This document shows, piece by piece, positions 55,734 to 64,000 of a stretch of 64,000 bases of DNA. Numbering within the stretch: position 1 is the stretch's first letter; every line of letters begins with the position of its first letter. Position numbers and translations under genes: made by a program. The DNA is from Otatea glauca (lineage: Eukaryota; Streptophyta; Magnoliopsida; Poales; Poaceae): NCBI GenBank assembly GCA_036346275.1, contig CM070713.1, positions 62,739,567 to 62,803,566 of the forward strand, given 5' to 3'. The notes beneath the pieces are model-generated. The model saw nothing but the letters and a program-made list of their open reading frames with translations, was not told the DNA's origin and did not search any database.

Positions 55734-55940
55734 ATTTAGAGGATAATAAAGCACCGTCACCTACTTAATGACGTCGAGCCTATAACTTTTCATGCCAGTG
55801 CTTAACATTGTGGTCTGATCCCTTTTAGAACTGAAAACATTTTGCAAGTCCTAGTCTCACCACCTCACATGCACGCTCGTCCTGAGCTGTAATATACAGC
55901 GTCTTTTGGGCATTTACAGCTGTTTTCTAGCTTAATTACA

Positions 55941-56211
55941 GGGCATGTACAATAAGATTATGTCAGCTGGCTTTTAGTCTGTACACGTCAGCTTTAATCT
56001 ATGTGGAGGAGTGAGAAAAGAGGAAAGAGAAGAGAGCTGGCTCTTATTTAGTAGTCGGCTTTGCACGGGAGCATAGGTAGATCATTTATGTATAAGAGAG
56101 AAAAGATAGTTATTGTACAACATCTATAGACAATATTTAGAGACAGTTATTGTACAAACTGATTTTTAACTTATTATTAGCCAGTAGTTGGTTTTGCTAT
56201 TGTACTTACCC
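55941..56211. mobile_element. Tourist-like MITE
   Basis: The left end GGGCATGTACAATAAG and right end GCTATTGTACTTACCC are imperfect inverted repeats about 270 bp apart. The ends resemble Tourist/PIF-type MITEs. The flanks (ACA and TTA) do not show a clean TWA duplication. Confidence 0.5.
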
Positions 56212-56809
56212 TTATGGACCTTATGGACTAAATACTGTGGACGGCATCCGCCGACTGTATGATGATATATCGTTTTCTTTTCTGCTCGCCTGCCTTAAAA
56301 TGTTGTAGTCGGTAAAAAAAAAACACCCCCAATGTACAGTGTAGTAAACTTGCTCGTTGTGCATTGGTTTGCATGGTGCTGGTTTGTCCTGGCCGCTCGC
56401 AGGCGTATAGGGTAAGCGACTTATCATATCTAGGTCTTACAATGTTCCTTGATTTGTTTTTTTTACAATATTTAGGCATTCATTTTGTCTGCTACGGACT
56501 TACGCGTGCTCCCTGTACACACGCTTGAATGACAGCGATCATCGCGTACAACGCTACGCATAGATTTAAGACGGAATTGAAGCACAGTTCCAAACCGAAG
56601 ATGGGAATCGAAGCACAGAGCAGATATGAAATTAAGGTGTTGAGATGTTATTTTGCGGTGAAAGTAGCAGGCAAAGCTCGTAACGCATGATTAGCCTGAC
56701 CGATCGGTTCCCGGCCTTCTGAAGAAAAGGCAGATGGAGTTTAGGTCGGTGGACAGCAATACAGCATATGACGTGTTTGTTCGCTCCAGATCCACTAATC
56801 CAGTTGCGA

Positions 56810-56996
56810 GAACCAGTGTCCGGACGTCCAATTATCGAGTGTTGTGTTAGACGTTTGGTGTAACATTTTTATCCAACGTGTGCAATATTTTTTTCGCACG
56901 CGAATTTTTGTTGTTATTGAAGAAAAATATTTCATGCGTAGGAAAAAAATATTGCATAGCGTCTGAAAAAATCAGACGTCTGACTACTAGCAATTC
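56810..56996. mobile_element. MITE related to the 10015-10336 element
   Basis: It shares with 10015-10336 the order GTCCGGACGTCC, GCAATATTTTTTTCGC, a GTTATTGAAGAAAAAT run, CATGCGTAGGAAAAAAAT and CAGACGTC...CTAGCAATTCC. It is shorter (about 187 bp), because one of the repeated internal motifs is missing. The left end is worn, and no target duplication was found. Confidence 0.55.
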
Positions 56997-57900
56997 CAAT
57001 AATAAATTGGGGTCATCCCATCATCAAACCAAACCGCTGTCTGAAAGTCCGATGTAATGGTGACAGCTGACTCAGCTGAAGAGATACACACGTAGGAAAA
57101 TATTTTAGCAGATTCAGAAAATAACAGCTCAAATCGAGTAGCCTGAATGTCCCGTCAGGCTAGAGTCCTCTCCTAGACTTTACCTCTTTAGTATCGATGC
57201 TTAATTTTTAATATAGCGATAGTGAATGTATATGCGTTTGGACGTAGTTGAAATAAGAAGTTTTGTTAGGTGGATGAACTACTTCATATACCATGTAGTC
57301 TAATAAATCAATGCTTATTGGAGGTCTAATTTGGTAATTTATGACTTCGCTTGCTGCTTGCACAACTAGGGTTGAACCTTAAATGCACCCGAAGACCATA
57401 GAGAAAGAGAAGGTATGGCTCAAAGTCTCTCCTTCGCGAGGACATGACAGCCCACCCAGGCAATGGTGCTTGATGTGCATCGCGGACAGTGGATGCCAGG
57501 GAACCAGCGATGGCATAGGCGTGCGGCGACATGCAACCCACCACAGCAATGGCGAGTGGGTAAGGAAGGTAGCGCAGTGTAAGTCAACGAGTGCCTGATC
57601 GGTTAAGTGGGCCGACAAAAACATCAAATATGTAATACGAACCTCTTTTCTGATTTATGATTTTTTTTATCAACTGTAACTGTATAAATAGATTGAATAG
57701 AGACAATAGCTGATTTGTTTGATTAATAGGTGTTAATTTGTTCATATATTTTAAAAAGTTTGACAAGCAACGTTATATACGTATTTCTTAAATAATAAAG
57801 TTTTATTCCCATGATGTTTGTTATCTTTGCCCGGCTTCCTTAAACAGCTAATACCTCCCTTAATTCCCCACATAAATTTTTTGAAACGACGACATACAGA
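56997..57900. other. Intergenic, no gene supported
   Basis: AT-rich apart from a short GC-richer part at 57400-57600. The likely promoter and 5' UTR of the ELMO gene begin near 57900 and run to 58260 (CCACCACCGTCGCC, GAGCCTCTCGCC). Confidence 0.45.
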
Positions 57901-58260
57901 TCTGCATCTACAAATATATGCCATGCGGACAACAAAACACATATGCCCCAAATCAAACAAAAGAATTGGAAGAAAAAAAAGGGAAAAAAGAAAGAAAGAA
58001 AGAGAGCGAATTAAAGAAGGCAAGGACCCTTGCATTGGGACCACCACCGTCGCCACACCAGCAGCACAGCACCCAACCGGAAGAGGCAGTGCCAACTACC
58101 CAACGAACCGAAGAGGCCGCCGCGGAGCCTCTCGCCTATCCGGCTCCTCTTTCCTGTCCTGCATCCTTGGAATCCGTCCGTGCGATCTCGCCGAGATTGG
58201 AGCTCCGCCACAGGCCCATGGATCCCCGTCGTCTCGCGGATCGCGGCGCCTAGGGGGTAG

Positions 58261-61200
58261 ATGGACGCGAGCGCTGGCTCCTTCGTTGCCGTCCGGCGGC
58301 TCTCCGGCGTCGCCGCTTTCCACCACTCGTCTTCGGGTACCTCTGTCGTCCAATTCGGCATTTTTTTTAAAAAAAATTCCTCTTGGTAATTGTTGCTCTC
58401 AGCGCGGACGCTTATGGTTTGCGTGGGTGTCTGTTTTGAGCAGCGGAGGTGGTGACGGGGTCGACGGCGTGGATCGGGAGGGGGCTCTCCTGCGTCTGCG
58501 CGCAGAGGAGGGACAGCGACGCGCGCCTTTCTTTCGATTTGACGCCTGTTCAGGTGAAAATAGCGTTCTCTTTGTTGTCTTGATCCCCAGGTTTGCTTGT
58601 GTAGTGCTTAATGTTGTGCTATAATTTGGAGCCTGATCATGAATTTTGAAAATTATTGCCGATTGTGCCCGAGATCATCTCGGAATTGCTGACCCACATC
58701 TGAATCTCGCGTTGCTTATGCACTTTCTGATACATTTTGCCGTGTCTCATCTAATTGGCTCTAATGCTATTTTGAACAGAAGCCAGATTTTCCTGACTAA
58801 TTTTGTGGATTTCTTCAGGGCATGTTTGTTTTAGTTTTTGATTATGGATTTTGGCCCCAAAAGCAGAATAAAAAACAAACAGTCCGATTCTAGAATCTGA
58901 TTCTCACAATCCAGCCCACTCATATACACTAGAATCCACAATCCACTTTACATGTGCTTTTGGATTCTAGCTTTTGGAGAGTCTCTACAACTACAATCCA
59001 GAATCAGCTTTTAGATAATCCAAAGCAAAAACAAACAGGGCCTAAATCTAAGTGTGCTAGATGATAGCGAAGTTTTACGTGGAAGTAACATTTTTCATTT
59101 TGCCTGTTCCAGGAAGAGTGCTTACAGAGGTTGCAGAACCGGATAGAAGTTCAGTATGATAGTTCAAATAGAGAGCATCAGGTACCTGTTTTTGACTGAT
59201 ATGGCCATCGAACTCTTGGTACGTGGGTTGTGTACAATGGTACTTCTGATATTCGGTATTGTTCTCTTGTGAAGTGGGTGTGTGATATTTCTTGCCACAA
59301 GTTTCTCATCTAATTTTTCAGTACAAGATGACGAACAGGCAACATGGTATATACAGTTAATTACCATGAAAATGACACAACCGAAAATCAAAAGATTAAC
59401 ATGTCCATAGATCTGAGGAAATACTGGTTGTTGATAACTAAATATATTTGATTTGTTAGGCTCAGTGTACAGATTAGTTGTAGTTATAATTTTGTAGAAT
59501 GAAGATAGTCTCTTGATCCTACCGTGCAACAATGGTGCCTTTCTTTTGTACTTTCTCCAAGTTAAAAGGAGTTCTTCTCCCAGTGCTGCTAGTTCTTGAA
59601 GAATTAAAGCTTAACTCGTTTTGTGAATCAAGATCATCTTTTTCGATCTTCCAGTTTTGTTCATTTGTACTTTCTGATTTGAGAAATTGGGGCTAGTTTC
59701 TTAACCCTAGACACTTGAGAAATTGGGGCTAGTTACTTAACCTGTCATCTAATTTTTCATTCCTTAGGAAGCACTGAAGGCCCTTTGGTGTGCTTCTTTC
59801 CCTGGAACCGAGCTTCCGGGACTAATATCAGAACAATGGAAAGAGATGGGGTGGCAAGGGAAAGACCCATCTACAGATTTTAGGTATAGGATTTTCTCCT
59901 TTGTTCCAATTGCTACCCTTTTGTGCCAGTATTCTGTAGCTAAACTAGAAAAATCGAGATGTATGATCCCTTGCTGTATTGGCACTACAGAGGTGGAGGC
60001 TTCATCTCCTTGGAGAATTTATTGTACTTCGCCAGGAACTATCCGGTAAGTGAATTCTCGATTCCAAAAATGTTTTATATGTACAGTGCGGCAGCACTAA
60101 TAATGACTAGTGGGGAGCTGAGTTATTTAGCACTTCTGTTTGAGTATAACAGGAATAATCTAGATGGTTTGTTTTATGTACAACGCAGAAGCACTAATAA
60201 CGGAATGTTGGCATCCTTGACTCTTTCTGGCTATATAGCATGTGATATTTCTCTGCTAACTAGTATACTGTAGAAAAGAAAAGGGGGGAACAAAATCCAA
60301 AGTACATCTGGTAGACTCCAAAGTACATTTGACAAAAATAAATTCTAAAAACGATTCAGTTATTCTTGATGTGATTATCAAACTGAGGTTGAAGTCAAAT
60401 GTTGATCATCACATGACACAAACAGTTACCTCAGACCCTTATTTTTCCTATTGGTAATCACTGCAGTAACCAATTTACTTTTCTATGCAGAAATCATTTC
60501 AGGATCTTCTTCGTAAGCAGAATGGTGACCGAGCAATTTGGGAGTATCCATTTGCTGTAGCTGGTGTAAATATAACATTCATGCTAATTCAGATACTTGA
60601 TCTTCAAGCAGGTTTGTGACATTTGTTGACCATAAGTTTTGTGCTTATCAAGTCGTGGATATATTTACTAGATAATGCTAGTTCCTGCAGAGTTTTTGAA
60701 ACGAGGAAAAAATGTTTTGGAGCCACACTTGACATTTAAATTCATGTTGCATTGACACTCACTCTCGGTTTCCTCTGCAGTTAAACCAAGGTCATTGATT
60801 GGTGCAGTTTTCCTAAAGCTACTTTCAGGTACAGTCTTTGTTTCATTATGAAGATTGGAATCTACAAGGTCTGTTTATCTTTAGTTGTTTCTTTTCACCT
60901 CTACTGAGCCATGTATTTAGGCGTTCTGCACTCCTGCAGTGACCTGTGTTCAGACTTTAGAGTGTATGCTTGTACTGATGACTGCAACTAAAAGAACAGT
61001 GAATAACAGTATATTTTTATTATTTAAACCAGTTCTATCATCTATATGTGTAGATGATCATAAATCATAAAAAACTATTGGTGATCCACATTCGAAAAAT
61101 TCACTTTAATGTTCAAAGGCTAGTATATCATACTTTTAGTCATACTTCTTGCAGATATTAATGTGATAAGTGAAGGCTCTAATTATATTGACTTTACCGA

Positions 61201-61551
61201 TTTTTGGTTCAGAAAATGATCGAGCTTTTGACATTCTCTACTGCATAACCTTCAAGCTGATGGATCAGCTATGGCTTGACATGCACGCCACTTACATGGA
61301 CTTCAATGTATGTTGCTTAAATCCTCGCAACTTGCAACTACTTCCCTATCGACATAATTTTTATGAAAAGCTTCATAGATGGTTTGAAGGAAACACCCAA
61401 TGGGACTTGGGAGTTCTTTGCTGACCTAATTGTACTACTAAAATTGCAGACGGTCATGAAGTCCACACGGCATCAGCTAGAAAGAGAGTTGTTGCTTGAA
61501 GATATTCAGCGGATTGAGGACATGCTGTCATACAAGCTTCTGGCGCGCTAG
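58261..61551 (+). CDS. ELMO-domain protein
   Basis: Nine exons: 58261-58336, 58444-58553, 59113-59181, 59768-59883, 59991-60045, 60491-60611, 60781-60828, 61213-61307 and 61450-61551. All introns are GT-AG and the frame closes at 792 bp, giving 263 aa. The N-terminal part (residues 1-62) is plant-type: SWISS-like words are TAWIGRGLSCVCAQRR and SFDLTPVQ. The ELMO/CED-12 domain spans about 80-245, with EALKALWCASFPG, EQWKEMGWQGKDPSTDFRGG, GFISLENLLYFARNYPKSF and AFDILYCITFKLMDQLWLD. Animal ELMOD proteins act as GAPs for ARF/ARL GTPases; the conserved WQGxDPxTDFRG region includes the arginine they use. The plant role is not known from sequence. A MITE lies in intron 2. Confidence 0.93.
58818..59042. 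mobile_element. MITE in intron 2 of the ELMO gene
   Basis: The ends GGGCATGTTTGTTTTAG and AAAAACAAACAGGGCC are inverted. The interior has GGATT(C/T)TAG and CAGAATC words in both orientations. The GGGC(A/C)TGTTTG end is common in grass hAT- or PIF-type MITEs. It lies about 70 bp before the acceptor of exon 3. No clean duplication flanks it. Confidence 0.6.
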
Positions 61552-63765
61552 CTAGTAACTGAGACCTTAACATGGCTACCTGTTACACGGTTTGAGTTGC
61601 TAAAGGATTGCAATTGGTGCCCACATACAGTGAGAATTCCAAAATGTAGATGCATTTGTATCCTCATGTTTTAGGTAATCTGATAAACTGAGCTCTCGAA
61701 TTTACATAGGAGGGTTTTCTTGGTCATAGCACTCCACGTAGGGTAACTCAAGTGTCCAATCAGCTGCCAGGGCAGAGTATTTGTAGGGGTTGGGTGTTTG
61801 TGTGTTGTTACAGTTTGGTTGTTGCCCATCATACCACGAACTGAAGTGCTTCCTAGTTTTTGCCTTTGTAAACAATAGGCTCGCGTGAAAGCTAATCTGA
61901 GTTGTCATCTGTAATATACCAGTTTGCATAAGTGATAGCGATTATTTCTCTGAGCGCGCAGCAACTATGCTAGCTGTTCCTGCTGGTCCCGCATCGACAC
62001 GGATCTGTTGTTTCCTTCGTTGTCCTGATGCATGAAGTTTGTTCCAATGCAGACCATTTTGTGGTACAGCAGGCTAGCAGCAGCTCAGAACTTAGTAGTT
62101 AGTAGTAGTACCAGTGGACTAAATTTGTCTCCTCAAACAAATAATTGAAACAAGGAAAATAAAAGGAATCGGAACAAGAGGGTGTGGACATACCAAACTA
62201 ATCAAGGAACTTGATATATGGCCTAATTCTGTTTACATGATCTCTACGACACACACTGCAGAAAGCTGGAGTGCTTCCCAGGGGTGGTGCTTGCCTGCTG
62301 TCGGGGTCAGGTGTGGCTACTCTTTGATAGGTCCAGGCTTCAGAGTTCAGACAAACAATGCGAGGTAATCTCTACACCCGAGTAACGGGTCCCCCACAAC
62401 AGTCCTGTACATGTGCGCATACGAACCACAAGCATGTAGCTCATACTGCATCATGAACGGTTTCTATGCAGAAATTGAGCAACAGAAGCTGTCCTCTCAG
62501 TTCGTAAAAAAGTGCTCAACTATTGCATGTGTGATCGATCTTACTATTGATTTTTCAATTGGACAATACATTGGGTCGCAGGGGCGCTCCATGTTGTAGA
62601 AGTAATTGTAAGTGAGGGGAAGATGGAGGACTACTACTTAAGCAGCTGCACATGAACAGTTAGATTAAATAGTGATAGCACTGTAGCAACACTGTTGAAA
62701 GATTCGGCCCGTTCGTTGATTTGATCAAACAATGCTGAGAATCGAGAACTGCTTAAGTTACGGTTGCTAAAAGATTGCATAGACCTTTCCGCGAAGGACA
62801 CACCATGAGCTGCCTTATGGTTGCCTCGGAGAAATCGCTAAATCAGGTCATTGACCAAACAAAGATGCAGGCTGCTTCCGAGGATGCCCAAGGCGAAGCG
62901 GATCTTCCTCAGGTACCAAACCAAACAGCCTCGTAGTTGAAATTTGTCTATGAGCCCTTAGATAAGCATAAATTCTTCCTTCCAAGCATACTGTCGACAA
63001 CTAGTTAACTCGCTCCTAGTCTGATATTCGATTCGCTGTAGGTCAGTATCTCGTAATATCTTCTGCAACAACGAGGATTTGATCCGAGATATCTCCGATA
63101 GTTACGACATCTGTGATGCATCCTAAGAGCTGGTTGTTCCAAGAGAACAGAAGACACCAATACATGGTCTCTACACCTTTGCATGTCTTAAGGTGCATAC
63201 GCAAAGAACAAACTCCTCTTCGTGTACATGTCGTGTGTGTATATATCTTATATATTTACGACCGATCGATAGAGAGAGACTGCTTCTGGTTTCGATTGTC
63301 AATTGAAAAAACACTCCATTTCTTTGGCTATCTAGGGCCTTAGCCAATGTCTCCTCTTTTGGGGATCAAACCGGGGGAGTAGCGTTGTCGAGGTGTCATC
63401 TCATGGTGTGTTTTGACGTGCGCGGTGACTGCTGCAGTCACGGAGATCAGATGAGATCTGCTGGTGTCCGTCCGTCTCCCTGCGAGCTATCGATGACATG
63501 GAAGGCATCATCATGCCTGATGAGGAATCGTTAAGCGAGCGCTAGATTTCTGCCGCCGTCATCTCATCTTTACCCGGGGATACCGATGCCGGCTCAGCCT
63601 TACGAGTTATACCAACCCTACAACGTTTAAAGGATCGGGCCCCTGCCCTACCTCACATAGTAGGCGGAAACACTAATTTATGGTCGCTCTCAGCGTGCGC
63701 GTCGTGCCTCACCAGGCGAGTGCTCCACATGGAGCTTGATGCGCATGTGGGTCCTGATCGAATTT
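61552..63765. other. ELMO 3' UTR and intergenic sequence
   Basis: The ELMO 3' UTR probably extends to about 61950. Beyond that I see no gene, RNA or element with ends. Confidence 0.45.
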
Positions 63766-64000
63766 AGGGTCTGTTTGGTAGAGTTTCAGATCTCAGTTTC
63801 ACCTAAGATCTGAAACTTGTAGGCTAAAATAAAGTGAATTAAGTTTATATTTTTGGTCTAAATTTTGAAAAGATGGTCCGATGTTTTCCCAGATGAATTG
63901 TTAGGCCTGCCCCCAGATAGAGACATGGAGTTTGTCATAAACCTTGTTTCTGGAACAGCGTCAATATCTAAGCGTCTTTATCGTATGCACCCGGATGAGT
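63766..64000. mobile_element. Possible MITE start, cut by window edge
   Basis: AGGGTCTGTTTGGTAGAG at about 63768 is typical of the outer end of grass MITEs of the GGGCCTGTTTGG type, and an inner inverted pair, CAGATCTCAG and AGATCTGAAAC, follows. The other end is outside the window. Confidence 0.3.

Noticed and set aside
57818..58624. A 268-codon plus-strand frame over the ELMO gene start
   Set aside because: It runs through leader, exon 1 and intron 1 in a different frame from the spliced ELMO product; the ELMO frame closes exactly over nine exons.

Overview
This window is nuclear DNA from a flowering plant, almost certainly a grass (Poaceae). It has intron-rich genes with GT-AG introns, a nuclear gene for a chloroplast ribosomal protein, GC-rich first exons with AT-rich introns, and dense grass-type transposons: a Ty3/gypsy Tat-lineage element with antisense genes, PIF/Harbinger, a MULE with a plant mobile domain, and many MITEs. 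I cannot name the species; a rice-like or panicoid grass fits.

Four host genes look complete after manual splicing, each with a frame that closes exactly. They are a glycerol-3-phosphate permease-like MFS transporter (minus strand, 4338-6513, 2 exons, 495 aa), chloroplast ribosomal protein bL19 (plus, 33880-36350, 4 exons, 220 aa), a VAP-type ER contact-site protein (plus, 38001-40927, 8 exons, 234 aa) and an ELMO-domain protein (plus, 58261-61551, 9 exons, 263 aa). They have unrelated housekeeping roles and form no operon or cluster.

The rest is mostly mobile DNA. From 1 to 3.2 kb there is GTGCCG-rich, hAT-like sequence and a diverged 400-bp duplication. From 6.6 to 10.3 kb there are three small elements with visible target-site duplications, a roughly 161-bp satellite-like array that alternates between two junction types, and a tRNA-like sequence. 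From 11 to 18.9 kb two LTR-like blocks carry arrays of GC-rich palindromes. From 19800 to 31282 lies a full-length 11.5-kb Tat-lineage Ty3/gypsy element with two 526-bp LTRs. Its gag-pol is broken and its integrase has lost a catalytic residue, yet an antisense four-exon gene of about 720 codons is fully open, and a second short antisense ORF sits behind its own TATA box. From 41.8 to 47.9 kb a decayed MULE carries three same-strand genes (transposase, plant mobile domain, GRF zinc finger); two of the three starts are preceded by the same GCGATCGC module. From 49791 to 54837 lies a complete-ended PIF/Harbinger element with TAA target duplications and a damaged transposase. Its frame is interrupted by an 80-bp tandem duplication that could be spliced as an intron.

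Coordinates of host-gene exons were worked out by eye from splice motifs and frame continuity. Transposon boundaries are firm where a target-site duplication is quoted and approximate elsewhere.
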